This document shows, one piece after another, positions 47,808-57,234 of a DNA stretch of 64,000 bases. The notes below the pieces were generated by a model that saw only the letters and a program-made list of their open reading frames with translations, ran no database searches and was not told the DNA's origin. The position numbers and the translations under genes were made by a program. Source of the DNA: Flavobacterium coralii (GTDB lineage: Bacteria > Bacteroidota > Bacteroidia > Flavobacteriales > Flavobacteriaceae); assembly GCF_019891545.1 (NCBI RefSeq), contig NZ_JAHDIU010000002.1:248001-312000 (forward strand), in the 5' to 3' direction. The stretch's first letter is position 1; every line of letters begins with the position of its first letter.

Positions 47808-47830
47808 TTGGTGATTCTTTTTAAAGCAAG

Positions 47831-47838
47831 CAAAGATA
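47831..47838 (-). promoter_or_regulatory. -7 element of pheT
   Basis: TATCTTTG on the minus strand matches TAnnTTTG exactly, 23 bases before the pheT ATG. The -33 region is weak. Confidence 0.5.
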
Positions 47839-47933
47839 ATAATTACCCCTTAAATAGCTTTGCCCTTATTGTTATTTAGAGAAATTATATGTCGTACTAT
47901 GAGGCGATGTTTAAAGGTATGTTGTAAAATCCT

Positions 47934-47941
47934 TACATTTG
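47934..47941 (+). promoter_or_regulatory. -7 element of the M14 peptidase gene
   Basis: TACATTTG matches TAnnTTTG exactly, 18 bases before the ATG at 47960. No clear -33. Confidence 0.45.
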
Positions 47942-47959
47942 GATTTCTAAAACAGGCAC

Positions 47960-50458
47960 ATGAAAAAACTATATACAGCAATCTTGTTTGTTGCTGCAAC
48001 ATTTACAATACAGGCGCAGGTTAAAAGCCCTAAACAATATTTACCCAATTATGGTGAGCATGTAACCTACTACCACCAGCTTGAAAGTTATTTTGCACAA
48101 CTTGTGCAGCAGTCAGACAGAATAATGCAACAGCAATATGGTGAAACCCCTGAAGAGAGGGCGTTGAATGTTTATTTTATTTCTGCTCCCGAAAACCTGA
48201 AGGCATTACAGGATATAAGGCAAAATCACCTTAATGCAATAGGAATGGCAACGGCTAAAACAACTACAGTAGCCGATAAAGCCATTGTATGGTTAAGCTT
48301 TAATGTCCATGGTAATGAGCCTGCTGCTGCCGAGAGTGCCATGCAGGTAGCTTATGAGCTTGTTAACCCTGAAAACAAGGATGCAGCCGAATGGCTTAAA
48401 AATACAATTGTAATACTTGACCCGTGCCTTAACCCGGATGGTTATGCACATTATGGTAACTGGCTGCGCTCGGTTACAGGCTTCAACACGCACCCTGGCA
48501 CACAGGACAGGGAGCACATGGAGCCATGGCCGGGCGGCAGGCAAAACCATTATGCCTATGACCTTAACCGTGACTGGGCATGGCAAACACAACCTGAAAC
48601 CCGCCAGCGCATTGCTCTATATAATGAGTGGATGCCGATGGTTCATGTAGATGTACACGAGATGGGGTACAACGAACCCTACTTTTTTCCGCCTGCAGCC
48701 GAACCGATACATGATTTTATAACGCAGTACCAAAAAGATTTCCATGAGTCAATAGGACAGAACACCTCTAAAAAATTTGATAAAGAAGGTTGGGGCTATT
48801 ATACCCGCGAGCGGTTCGACCTTTTTTACCCAAGTTATGGCGATACCTATCCGTGCTTTAACGGCGCAATAGGCATGACCTATGAGCAAGGGGGCATTAA
48901 TGCCGGGCGTGCCGTAAAAATGCGCAACGGAACTGTATTAACCCTTCAGGACAGGATAAACCACCACACAGCGGCAGTACTTACTGCTGTTGAAACCGCC
49001 TTCCTTCAAAAAGAAAAACTCATTAAAAACTTCAGGAGCTATTTTAAGGACAGTCGGGAAAACCCAAAAGGGAAATACAGGGCTTATGTAGTTAAAAATA
49101 ACGGTAAGAATATACAGCTTTCGGAGTTGCTAAAGCGTAATAATATAGCTTATGCCTACGCTGACGAAACCCGCAAGCTGACAGGTTATCATTACCAGTC
49201 TGACAGGGAAAAGGAGTTTACGTTAGAGCCTAACGACCTGATTGTAACTACTAACCAACCAAAGGCTTTACTAACGCAGGTGCTGTTCGAACCGCAGCAA
49301 CGGCTTTCTGACAGCCTGTCTTATGATATTACCGCATGGGCGCTGCCACATGCTTACGGAGTGGAAAGCTACGCACTTAAAGCAATACCCGGTGTAAAGA
49401 CAAAAAGCACAGTATCTTATAAAGGAAAGCTGGAGTATGACAATGTGTATGCCTATTACATACCCTGGAATGGCAGGGAGTCTGTGAAGGTACTTTCATT
49501 GCTGCATAAGAACGGTGTGCAGGTGCGCCATGCTGCCAAAGAATCGGCACTAAGAGGAATAAAAATAAACCGTGGCGACCTTATTGTAATGAAAAGTGAC
49601 AACAGGAATATAGCTGATTTTGAACAAACTATAGGTGTTTTAGTAGCTGATAAGCCTGATTATGAAGTAATAGACAGTGGGTTTTCTGTAAGCGGTGCAG
49701 ACCTTGGAGGCGAATACTACCCGCTACTTGAAGCGCCTAAAGTACTATTACTGGCAGGCGAGGGTGTAAGTGCTACCGACTTTGGGCAGGTTTGGCATTT
49801 TATGGATAATGTTATCAATTACCCGCTTAGCATAATAGATATACAGCAATTTAATCGTGTTGATTTTTCGGAGTTTAATACACTTGTGCTTGCAGATGGC
49901 TGGTATAACTTTACAGATGCACAAAAAGAAAAATTGGGCAGCTTTATAACCAACGGAGGTAAAATTATTGCCATTAGCGGTGCGCTTAAACTTTTTGAAG
50001 ATGCGCCCGGATATAGCCTTACAGCGTTTGCTACAGATAAAGCTACAGGAGAGGAAGGTGAGGCAGCTGATTTGCTTGCAGAGCGCTTTACTGATTATGA
50101 AGGAAGTGAGCGGCGTTCCATATCAAATTCTGTACCCGGAGCCATTGTAGAGAATGTAGCAGATGTAAGCCACCCTCTTGCTTATGGGCTTGGCAGTACA
50201 TATTTCAGCCTTAAAACTTCAGATGAGTATTATCAGTTACTTTCCGGGGCACAAAATGTGATATATGTACCAAAAGGCTACAAAAGCTTTGGTTTTATAG
50301 GCAGTAACCTGAAAAAAGAATTACAAAACACTGTAACCTTTGCCGTAGAGCAGAAAGGCAAAGGTAAAATAGTGTATATGGTAGATAACCCTTTATTCAG
50401 GGGATTTTGGGAAAATGGCAACCTGCTTTTCAGTAATGCGCTTTTTCTTATAAACTAA
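47960..50458 (+). CDS. exported M14 family zinc carboxypeptidase
   Basis: 832 residues with a signal peptide (MKKLYTAILFVAATFTIQAQ). The M14 domain (about 40-350) has the zinc motif NVHGNEPAAAES, the third zinc ligand in MVHVDVHEMG and the catalytic glutamate in TYEQGGINAGR. Beyond about 540 a second region with VLLLAGEGVSATDFGQVWHFMD resembles a class I glutamine-amidotransferase-like (Rossmann-type) fold and contains no clear catalytic triad. The gene is monocistronic. It probably processes exported peptides; specificity is not clear. Confidence 0.85.
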   Translation: MKKLYTAILFVAATFTIQAQVKSPKQYLPNYGEHVTYYHQLESYFAQLVQQSDRIMQQQYGETPEERALNVYFISAPENLKALQDIRQNHLNAIGMATAKTTTVADKAIVWLSFNVHGNEPAAAESAMQVAYELVNPENKDAAEWLKNTIVILDPCLNPDGYAHYGNWLRSVTGFNTHPGTQDREHMEPWPGGRQNHYAYDLNRDWAWQTQPETRQRIALYNEWMPMVHVDVHEMGYNEPYFFPPAAEPIHDFITQYQKDFHESIGQNTSKKFDKEGWGYYTRERFDLFYPSYGDTYPCFNGAIGMTYEQGGINAGRAVKMRNGTVLTLQDRINHHTAAVLTAVETAFLQKEKLIKNFRSYFKDSRENPKGKYRAYVVKNNGKNIQLSELLKRNNIAYAYADETRKLTGYHYQSDREKEFTLEPNDLIVTTNQPKALLTQVLFEPQQRLSDSLSYDITAWALPHAYGVESYALKAIPGVKTKSTVSYKGKLEYDNVYAYYIPWNGRESVKVLSLLHKNGVQVRHAAKESALRGIKINRGDLIVMKSDNRNIADFEQTIGVLVADKPDYEVIDSGFSVSGADLGGEYYPLLEAPKVLLLAGEGVSATDFGQVWHFMDNVINYPLSIIDIQQFNRVDFSEFNTLVLADGWYNFTDAQKEKLGSFITNGGKIIAISGALKLFEDAPGYSLTAFATDKATGEEGEAADLLAERFTDYEGSERRSISNSVPGAIVENVADVSHPLAYGLGSTYFSLKTSDEYYQLLSGAQNVIYVPKGYKSFGFIGSNLKKELQNTVTFAVEQKGKGKIVYMVDNPLFRGFWENGNLLFSNALFLIN

Positions 50459-50461
50459 TGT

Positions 50462-50860
50462 TTATTCAGAGTAAAGCCTGTTAAATACTTCATCAAGCAT
50501 TTCCTTTGTTAAAGGCTTGGTTTTAAAATCGGCAAGAATACCTTGTGTCAGTGCCATTGTCCTGTCATCCGGATTGTCAGATGTACTAAGCATAACCACT
50601 ATCATACTATTTTGCAGTTCATGGTCAAGTTGCTTATAATGCTCTATAAACTCCCAACCATTCATTCCGGGCATATTAATGTCCAGAAAAATTAGGTCAG
50701 GTAATAATGAATCGGTATCTGTAAGGTAATCAAGAGCTTCCCTGCCAGATTCTTTAATAACTATGTGATTGGCCGCATTGTTTTTGCGGATTACCCTCTC
50801 ATGAAAAAAATTGTCAATCTTATTGTCGTCAATAAGCATTATGCAATTAAGCTGTTTCAT
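50462..50860 (-). CDS. single-domain response regulator paired with the kinase upstream
   Basis: 132 residues, a receiver domain with LIDDNKID, phosphoacceptor Asp in [13 protein letters not shown], Ser in VVMLSTSDN and Lys in FKTKPLTKE. No output domain. Its start overlaps the stop of the histidine kinase gene by 14 bases, so translation is coupled and the two form a phosphorelay pair. The output component is not in the window. Confidence 0.9.
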   Translation of the reverse strand: MKQLNCIMLIDDNKIDNFFHERVIRKNNAANHIVIKESGREALDYLTDTDSLLPDLIFLDINMPGMNGWEFIEHYKQLDHELQNSMIVVMLSTSDNPDDRTMALTQGILADFKTKPLTKEMLDEVFNRLYSE

Positions 50861-52760
50861 AACTTTTTAAATTCAATATGGTGAATGTAAAAACTGTACC
50901 TCCGCACGGGCGTGGTTCGGCCCATATCCTGCCTCCATGCATTTCTGTAATTTTTTTGCAATGGGCAAGGCCAATACCATGTCCCTCATAATCTTCAGCT
51001 TTATTAAGCCGCTGAAATATATGAAAAATTTTATCACAATGCTCATGTTCTATGCCAATACCATTATCGGCAATATTAAAGCTGTAGTACCCTTTTTCTT
51101 CACTACACCATATTTTTACAAAAGGTGTTGTGCCGGGTGCAGTAAATTTTATAGCGTTGTTTATAAGGTTTTGGAACAACAGGCGTAACTCTGTTTCGTA
51201 ACCGTAAAGCATAGGCAACTTTCCTTCAACTTTTATCACTGCATTTTTTGAGGAGATAAGGCTGCTAAGATCAGAAAGTACATTTTCTACTAATACAGAG
51301 CAATCAATCAGCGTCATCTTTTTATTACGCCCCAGCTTACCAAATATAAGTAATGATTTAACCAGCGTACTCATCCTTATAATGGCAGCATCCATAGCAC
51401 AAAGATGTACTTTTATTTCATCAGTAACCTGTTCAGGATAATCTTCTTCAAGCAGTTGAATATAATTTGAAACAGTGCGGAGTGGTTCCTGCAAGTCGTG
51501 CGAGGCTATATAATTGAATTGCTCCAGTTCCTGGTTCTTAAATTGTAGCTCTGTAACCTGCTGCTTAATTATATCTTCATACTGTTTCCTGTCAGTAATA
51601 TCAATAATAGATGTTAAGCATAACACTTCACTCTCTGTTTTAATGGGTATAAAAACCATTTCTACAGGAAATTCCCTTCCGTCTTTATCCGCGGTAATAA
51701 GCATTTCATCATCATCTGTGCCTGTAAAATGTACTGTAACCTGCTTCCTGAAAAAACTTATTTTTCTGGCTTCATAATCATCATGCATTATTTTGGGCAG
51801 CAGTAATTTTACTGACCGGCCTATTAACTCCCTCTTTTTATAACCATATAAAAGTTCGGTTTGATGATTAGCAAGTATAATTTTGCCATCGGCATTAGAA
51901 ATAACCAGAGCGTATGGGGCAGAGTCAACGGCAATTTTAAAATTTTCCTGTGCCATGTCCTTATCAGCCTGTGCTTTATTTAATTTCTCGGAAGTTTCCC
52001 ATATAATAAACAACCCCACAAAAATTAAGATAATTGTTTGCAGAGCAGCACTAAACTCGTGGCTAAACCAATGGTACCTGTGGTCTAAAACATGGAGGTA
52101 TCCTAAAACAATTATGCTTATAATCAGCTGCATAAAAATCCTGCGGGCCATGATATTACCTATTTTCCGCCCTGTAAAAACCGAAGTTAAACCCACTGTA
52201 GGATTAAGTAATGACGCAGATGTAGAAAATAGAATAAAGCCAAATGCAGCATAGGCAGACATGGGCACAAATGAAAAGGAATAGAGTTCAGGGACACTTA
52301 TTATGTACCCTATAGCTACCACAACAGCAACAATTGTAACAATATTAAAAGCGTATGCAGAGGCCTTTTTAAAGTATAACTTATGTGATAACCTCAACAT
52401 CAAGGCAGATGAGATTAACAGAAAACACAAAGCCGTTTGCGGTGCCATACCGGAGTGAATTTTATATAATAACGGCTGTTGCAACAGCATATCCGGAAGC
52501 AACATGGCACTATAGCCAAATACTGTGAAAGCTAATATTGCAGAAAGTGCTTTTAGCGATTTTTTATTGGAAAGTTGTAGTAAAAGAACAATGCCTATTA
52601 TTAAAAAACATACACCGGAATCATATGCCATAGGAAGTCTTCCTAAATCAAAGAGAAGCTTCTTAATATGTTTAAAGAAAAGTACATAAAGCCCCAGCAA
52701 TATCACCATCACTGCCGAAAACCGCGCCAGCTTTAAATACATCCTCTCGGCGTTTTTCAT
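50847..52760 (-). CDS. membrane PAS histidine kinase
   Basis: 637 residues. The N-terminal half (about 1-255) has about eight membrane helices without a recognisable extracytoplasmic sensor loop, resembling MASE-type integral membrane sensors. It is followed by a PAS domain (about 270-390, [26 protein letters not shown], with [13 protein letters not shown] closing), HisKA with phosphorylated His in [11 protein letters not shown], and HATPase with intact boxes ([28 protein letters not shown]). The response regulator overlaps its end. dnaK lies divergently upstream. Confidence 0.88.
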   Translation of the reverse strand: MKNAERMYLKLARFSAVMVILLGLYVLFFKHIKKLLFDLGRLPMAYDSGVCFLIIGIVLLLQLSNKKSLKALSAILAFTVFGYSAMLLPDMLLQQPLLYKIHSGMAPQTALCFLLISSALMLRLSHKLYFKKASAYAFNIVTIVAVVVAIGYIISVPELYSFSFVPMSAYAAFGFILFSTSASLLNPTVGLTSVFTGRKIGNIMARRIFMQLIISIIVLGYLHVLDHRYHWFSHEFSAALQTIILIFVGLFIIWETSEKLNKAQADKDMAQENFKIAVDSAPYALVISNADGKIILANHQTELLYGYKKRELIGRSVKLLLPKIMHDDYEARKISFFRKQVTVHFTGTDDDEMLITADKDGREFPVEMVFIPIKTESEVLCLTSIIDITDRKQYEDIIKQQVTELQFKNQELEQFNYIASHDLQEPLRTVSNYIQLLEEDYPEQVTDEIKVHLCAMDAAIIRMSTLVKSLLIFGKLGRNKKMTLIDCSVLVENVLSDLSSLISSKNAVIKVEGKLPMLYGYETELRLLFQNLINNAIKFTAPGTTPFVKIWCSEEKGYYSFNIADNGIGIEHEHCDKIFHIFQRLNKAEDYEGHGIGLAHCKKITEMHGGRIWAEPRPCGGTVFTFTILNLKSYETA

Positions 52761-52845
52761 TTTAATAATTTTTTATCGTGCAGGATTTATAAAATTAGTA
52801 TTTTTTTGATTGTTTACATAATAATTTATTAACACTTGTAGAACG

Positions 52846-52907
52846 TGTCATGTTGTCATAAAACTGTCATTAATTTTCCAGATTTTTCTATTGGCACAAT
52901 GATTGAC
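52846..52907 (+). promoter_or_regulatory. dnaK upstream region: TGTCAT repeats and a sigma-54-like promoter
   Basis: TGTCAT occurs three times in the same orientation at 52846, 52854 and 52865. Downstream, TGGCAC (52892-52897), 5 bases and TTGAC (52903-52907) resemble the sigma-54 -24/-12 pattern TGGCAC-N5-TTGCA, with GG at 52893-52894 and GA instead of GC at the -12 site. The dnaK ATG is at 52970. The functional meaning is inferred. Confidence 0.4.
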
Positions 52908-52969
52908 AATTTCAAAACAACTATTTGAGGAAAGAAAACAAATTCAGAAAATAAAAACTAATAAGCAAA

Positions 52970-54880
52970 ATGAGTAAAATAATCGGAATTGACTTAGGAA
53001 CAACCAATTCGTGCGTAGCCGTAATGGAAGGTGGAGAGCCGGTGGTTATTGCTAATGCTGAAGGGAAAAGGACTACACCATCGGTAATTGCTTTTGTGGA
53101 AGGTGGCGAAATTAAAGTGGGCGACCCTGCAAAACGCCAGGCGGTAACCAACCCAACCAAAACCATATCTTCGGTAAAGCGCTTTATGGGTAACAAATAC
53201 TCAGAGAGTACAAAAGAAGCACAAAACGTACCGTATAAGGTTGTAAAAGGAGATAATGACACGCCGCGTGTAGATATAGACGGGCGTTTATATACACCAC
53301 AGGAACTATCGGCCATGACACTTCAGAAAATGAAGAAGACTGCTGAGGATTACCTTGGGCAAACCGTTACAGAAGCTGTTATTACTGTACCGGCTTACTT
53401 TAACGATGCACAGCGCCAGGCTACTAAAGAAGCAGGTGAGATTGCTGGCCTTAAAGTAAGGAGGATTATTAACGAGCCTACTGCCGCAGCTTTGGCTTAT
53501 GGACTTGACAAATCGGGCAAAGACCAGAAGATAGCAGTGTATGACCTTGGTGGCGGTACTTTTGATATTTCTATACTGGAGCTTGGCGACGGTGTTTTTG
53601 AAGTGCTTTCTACAAACGGAGATACCCATCTTGGTGGTGATGACTTTGACCAGGTAATTATAGACTGGCTGGCAAATGAATTTAACTCTGAAGAGGGTGT
53701 TGACCTTCGTAAAGATGCCATGGCATTACAGCGTTTAAAAGAAGCTGCCGAAAAAGCTAAAATAGAACTTTCATCTTCTACACAAACAGAAATTAACCTG
53801 CCATACATTACAGCTACAGCTTCAGGGCCTAAGCACTTAGTTAAGTCGCTGTCAAGGGCTAAATTCGAGCAGCTGTCAGATGACCTTGTTAGGCGCTCTA
53901 TGCTGCCATGCGAAAAAGCGCTTAAAGATGCAGGACTTAAAACATCGGAAATTGACGAGGTAATACTTGTGGGTGGTTCTACACGTATCCCTAAAATACA
54001 GGAAGAAGTTGAGAAATTCTTCGGTAAAAAACCTTCTAAAGGTGTAAACCCTGATGAGGTTGTTGCCATTGGTGCAGCTATACAGGGCGGTGTACTTACA
54101 GGAGACGTAAAAGACGTACTTTTATTAGATGTTACTCCGTTATCATTAGGTATAGAAACAATGGGTAGCGTAATGACAAAGCTGATAGAAGCCAACACTA
54201 CCATACCTACAAAAAAATCGCAGGTATTCTCTACAGCGGCAGATAACCAGCCAAGTGTAGAAATACACGTGTTGCAGGGTGAAAGGCCTATGGCTGCCGA
54301 TAACAAGACTATCGGTCGTTTCCACCTTGACGGAATTCCGCCTGCACCAAGAGGTGTGCCTCAGATTGAAGTAACGTTTGATATAGATGCCAACGGTATC
54401 ATTAAAGTATCAGCTACAGATAAAGGTACTGGTAAATCGCATGACATTCGTATAGAGGCATCTTCAGGGTTAACCCAGGAAGAAATAGACAGGATGCGCC
54501 GCGAAGCCGAAGCTAATGCAGAGGCTGATAAAAAAGCGAAAGAAAAAGTTGATAAGCTTAACGAAGCTGACGGTATGATTTTCCAGACTGAAAAGCAGCT
54601 TAAAGATTATGGCGATAAACTTTCGGCAGGCAATAAACAATCATTGGAATCAGCACTTGAAGAGCTTAAAAAAGCTTATGAAACCAAAGATGTTGATACC
54701 ATACAGCCGGCGCTTGATAAAATAAACGAAGCGTGGAAAAATGCTTCGGAAGAAATTTATAAAGCACAGGCCGAAGGCGGTGCGCAGGGTGGTGCCCAGC
54801 AGGGAGAGCCACAGGGCGGACAGCAACAAGGCGGCGGCGATGACGAAGTTCAGGACGTTGACTTTGAAGAAGTAAAATAA
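52970..54880 (+). CDS. dnaK: chaperone DnaK (Hsp70)
   Basis: 636 residues. The actin-like ATPase begins with [19 protein letters not shown]. It also has the conserved [28 protein letters not shown] and the [13 protein letters not shown] motif. The substrate-binding domain follows ([20 protein letters not shown]). The C-terminal tail is rich in Gly, Gln and Ala and ends in [13 protein letters not shown], a normal EEVD-like end. It folds and rescues proteins with DnaJ and GrpE, which are not encoded nearby. Monocistronic. Confidence 0.98.
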   Translation: MSKIIGIDLGTTNSCVAVMEGGEPVVIANAEGKRTTPSVIAFVEGGEIKVGDPAKRQAVTNPTKTISSVKRFMGNKYSESTKEAQNVPYKVVKGDNDTPRVDIDGRLYTPQELSAMTLQKMKKTAEDYLGQTVTEAVITVPAYFNDAQRQATKEAGEIAGLKVRRIINEPTAAALAYGLDKSGKDQKIAVYDLGGGTFDISILELGDGVFEVLSTNGDTHLGGDDFDQVIIDWLANEFNSEEGVDLRKDAMALQRLKEAAEKAKIELSSSTQTEINLPYITATASGPKHLVKSLSRAKFEQLSDDLVRRSMLPCEKALKDAGLKTSEIDEVILVGGSTRIPKIQEEVEKFFGKKPSKGVNPDEVVAIGAAIQGGVLTGDVKDVLLLDVTPLSLGIETMGSVMTKLIEANTTIPTKKSQVFSTAADNQPSVEIHVLQGERPMAADNKTIGRFHLDGIPPAPRGVPQIEVTFDIDANGIIKVSATDKGTGKSHDIRIEASSGLTQEEIDRMRREAEANAEADKKAKEKVDKLNEADGMIFQTEKQLKDYGDKLSAGNKQSLESALEELKKAYETKDVDTIQPALDKINEAWKNASEEIYKAQAEGGAQGGAQQGEPQGGQQQGGGDDEVQDVDFEEVK

Positions 54881-54898
54881 TTTTTACAGAGCAAATAA

Positions 54899-54935
54899 AA
54901 ATGCCCGTTGTGAGAACAGCGGGCATTTGTTTTTT
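54899..54935. terminator. terminator after dnaK
   Basis: AAATGCCCGTTGT (54899-54911), loop GAGA, ACAGCGGGCATTT (54916-54928): 13-bp stem with one T-G pair and T-rich flank on the plus strand. It also lies downstream of the convergent small lipoprotein gene. Confidence 0.8.
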
Positions 54936-54953
54936 ATAAAGTTAAGGTAAATA

Positions 54954-55121
54954 TCATCTCCTGAACTTGCTGATGAGCCATACTATAAGCACAATAACGG
55001 CTATAACTATAAATATACCAACGGCCATACCGGCTTCAAAAATGTCGCCTACAAGTTCGCAGCCTGTTACCAATGATAGCAGCATAGCAAACATACCGAG
55101 TTTTATTATCCTGTTTTGCAT
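54954..55121 (-). CDS. small lipoprotein of 55 residues
   Basis: Reads MQNRIIKLGMFAMLLSLVTGC, then ELVGDIFEAGMAVGIFIVI and ends WLISKFRR. The lipobox LVTGC puts the mature N-terminal cysteine at residue 21, giving a 35-residue lipopeptide with a second hydrophobic segment (about 31-49) and a basic end. Small proteins of this type are common in Flavobacteria and are sometimes mislabelled phosphatidate cytidylyltransferase, which the sequence does not support. Gene stands alone; function unknown. Confidence 0.7.
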   Translation of the reverse strand: MQNRIIKLGMFAMLLSLVTGCELVGDIFEAGMAVGIFIVIAVIVLIVWLISKFRR

Positions 55122-55302
55122 AAACTTTTGTTTTTAGGTTATACAATAAAGGTAGCAGTTGTAAAAGTGTATTCCGTTAAAAATAAATTAATTGTATCTT
55201 CTTTAAGAAGTAATGTGTAACTGTGCAAAGTAATTAGTGAATGCTAATTTTTAAAAGAATGTATTTTTCTTTACTTTTACAAACCAAACACAATTCTGTA
55301 TT

Positions 55303-55836
55303 ATGAGCCATAAAATATTGCTTACTTCACGCGAAGTCAATATCATCCTACACCGTTTGGCCTGCCAGTTACTTGAAAACCATCTCGATTTTAAAGATAC
55401 GATCCTTATAGGGCTTCAGCCACGCGGACGTTTTGTTGCCGAAAGGATAAAGCAGATACTGGAACAGCAGTACAGTGTGCAGGATATAAAGCTTGGCTTT
55501 TTAGATATTACTTTCTTCAGAGACGATTTTCGCCGCTCAGAAAAGCCGTTGGAAGCCAACAAAACACAAATAGATTTTTTGGTAGAAGGCAAAAAAGTAG
55601 TCTTTATAGATGATGTATTATACACGGGGCGCAGCATAAGGGCAGCCCTTACGGCAATTCAGTCGTTTGGCAGGCCATCTCAGATAGAGCTGCTGGTGCT
55701 TATAGACCGACGCTTTAGCCGCCACCTGCCCATCCAGCCCGATTACAGGGGCAGGCAGGTAGATGCCATAAATGACGAAAAAGTTAAGGTTTCGTGGAAA
55801 GAAAATGATGGCGAAGACAGTGTTTATTTAATTTAA
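55303..55836 (+). CDS. pyrR: PyrR-type phosphoribosyltransferase
   Basis: 177 residues of the type I phosphoribosyltransferase fold with the PRPP-binding signature VVFIDDVLYTGRSIRAAL. PyrR proteins are uracil phosphoribosyltransferases and, in Bacillus, RNA-binding attenuators of pyr genes. The 181 bases upstream show no obvious terminator/antiterminator pair, so RNA-binding regulation is not evident here. pyrB follows after 25 bases, which supports a pyrimidine role. A degenerate -7 box (TACTTTTA at 55272) lies 23 bases before the ATG. Confidence 0.88.
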   Translation: MSHKILLTSREVNIILHRLACQLLENHLDFKDTILIGLQPRGRFVAERIKQILEQQYSVQDIKLGFLDITFFRDDFRRSEKPLEANKTQIDFLVEGKKVVFIDDVLYTGRSIRAALTAIQSFGRPSQIELLVLIDRRFSRHLPIQPDYRGRQVDAINDEKVKVSWKENDGEDSVYLI

Positions 55837-55861
55837 TGCTTACCGCAACACAACAACTACA

Positions 55862-56788
55862 ATGAAAGAATTAAGCGTTAATCACCTGTTAGGCATAAAA
55901 TATATAACCCCGCAGGATATTGATCTTATATTTGAAACTGCCGACCAGTTTAAAGAAGTAATTAACCGCCCTATTAAAAAAGTACCTTCGCTACGGGATA
56001 TTACCATAGCCAACATATTTTTTGAGAACAGTACCCGCACAAAACTTTCTTTTGAGCTGGCACAGAAAAGGCTATCAGCCGACGTTATCAGCTTTTCGGC
56101 GGCGCAGTCATCCGTTAAAAAAGGAGAAACACTTATAGACACGGTAAACAATATCCTGTCTATGAAGGTAGATATGGTTGTTATGCGCCATGAGCGCCCC
56201 GGTGCAGCTTACTTTTTATCGCAAAACGTAAAGGCAAGCATAGTAAATGCTGGCGATGGCGCACACGAGCACCCAACACAGGCACTGCTTGACTCTTATA
56301 CCATCCGCGAGCGTTTGGGTAGCGTAGGTGGCAAAAAAGTAGTTATTGTGGGTGATATACTGCATTCCCGCGTTGCGCTCTCTAATATTTTTGCTTTGCA
56401 GATGCAGGGTGCCGAAGTGAAAGTATGCGGCCCTAAAACACTTATCCCGAAATATATAGAATCATTAGGGGTTACTGTCGAACCAAATCTCCGTAAAGCA
56501 TTAGAGTGGTGTGATGTAGCTAATATGTTAAGGGTACAGAACGAAAGGCTGGATGTAAACTACTTCCCTTCAACAAGAGAGTACAGCCAACAGTACGGAG
56601 TAGATAAAGCATTGCTTGATTCTTTAAATAAAGAAATTGTGATAATGCACCCCGGCCCTATAAACAGGGGAGTAGAGATAACCAGTGATGTAGCCGATTC
56701 GCAGCAATCTGTAATATTAGACCAGGTAGAAAACGGTGTTGCGGTTCGTATGGCTGTAATTTACCTGCTGGCAAGTAAAATTAAATAA
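55862..56788 (+). CDS. pyrB: aspartate carbamoyltransferase catalytic subunit
   Basis: 308 residues, full length. It joins carbamoyl phosphate and aspartate in the second step of pyrimidine synthesis. The carbamoyl-phosphate signature FFENSTRTKLSFE (with Ser-Thr-Arg-Thr) is intact, as are VMRHERPGAAYFLS, HPTQALLDSYTIRE and the aspartate-loop region MHPGPINRGVEI. It follows pyrR with a 25-base gap. The regulatory subunit PyrI is absent, as is usual in this group. Confidence 0.95.
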   Translation: MKELSVNHLLGIKYITPQDIDLIFETADQFKEVINRPIKKVPSLRDITIANIFFENSTRTKLSFELAQKRLSADVISFSAAQSSVKKGETLIDTVNNILSMKVDMVVMRHERPGAAYFLSQNVKASIVNAGDGAHEHPTQALLDSYTIRERLGSVGGKKVVIVGDILHSRVALSNIFALQMQGAEVKVCGPKTLIPKYIESLGVTVEPNLRKALEWCDVANMLRVQNERLDVNYFPSTREYSQQYGVDKALLDSLNKEIVIMHPGPINRGVEITSDVADSQQSVILDQVENGVAVRMAVIYLLASKIK

Positions 56789-56865
56789 CAGGGTTATTAA
56801 AAACAGGTTAAAGGCTTTATCTTTATATACTATATTATTAATTTAGTACTGCTAACACCATAACA

Positions 56866-57198
56866 ATGAAAGTAGAAGAAAAAGGACATACCGTTGTAAT
56901 AAAAGATACAAAAGGCGATTTTGCAGCTTTTAATGAAAAGGTAACTTCAGAATATAAGAGCTTTAAAGACAAAAACATTGTACTTGACCTTTCGGCTGAC
57001 GGTAAGCTCACGCTGCAGCAGGTATTGTCTTTTCTCGAGCTTTCTAACAAACACAGGCAGGCAAAAAAATCGTTTGTACTGGTTACAGGTGATTTTAATT
57101 ATAACGATGCCCCCGAAGAGATGGTAGTTGTACCCACTCAGCTTGAAGCGCATGATATTATACAGATGGAAGAGATTGAGCGCGACCTGGGGTTTTAA
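56866..57198 (+). CDS. STAS-like small protein upstream of rnz
   Basis: 110 residues with alternating strand and helix: KGHTVVIKDTKGDFAAFNEK, then NIVLDLSADGKLTLQQVLSFLELSNKHRQAKKSFVLVTGDFN, and a C-terminal acidic helix DIIQMEEIERDL. The pattern resembles an STAS/anti-anti-sigma fold, but the conserved phosphorylated serine loop is not evident. It lies 36 bases upstream of rnz, and homologues are sometimes mislabelled ribonuclease Z because of the neighbour. Function unknown. Confidence 0.65.
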   Translation: MKVEEKGHTVVIKDTKGDFAAFNEKVTSEYKSFKDKNIVLDLSADGKLTLQQVLSFLELSNKHRQAKKSFVLVTGDFNYNDAPEEMVVVPTQLEAHDIIQMEEIERDLGF

Positions 57199-57234
57199 AT
57201 AAGCCTGCCCGTAAGGCAGGAGTAAAGGAAACAG

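Noticed and set aside
52921-53316. Minus-strand open frame across the dnaK promoter
   Set aside because: It overlaps the dnaK start and regulatory region and has no independent support.
53497-54306. Long open frame (269 codons) on the minus strand inside dnaK
   Set aside because: It is antisense to a highly conserved gene, rich in Ser and low-complexity, and has no promoter or family motif.
57201-57222. CCTGCC/GGCAGG hairpin before rnz as a terminator
   Set aside because: Only 6 bp and no T run; more likely an intercistronic element.
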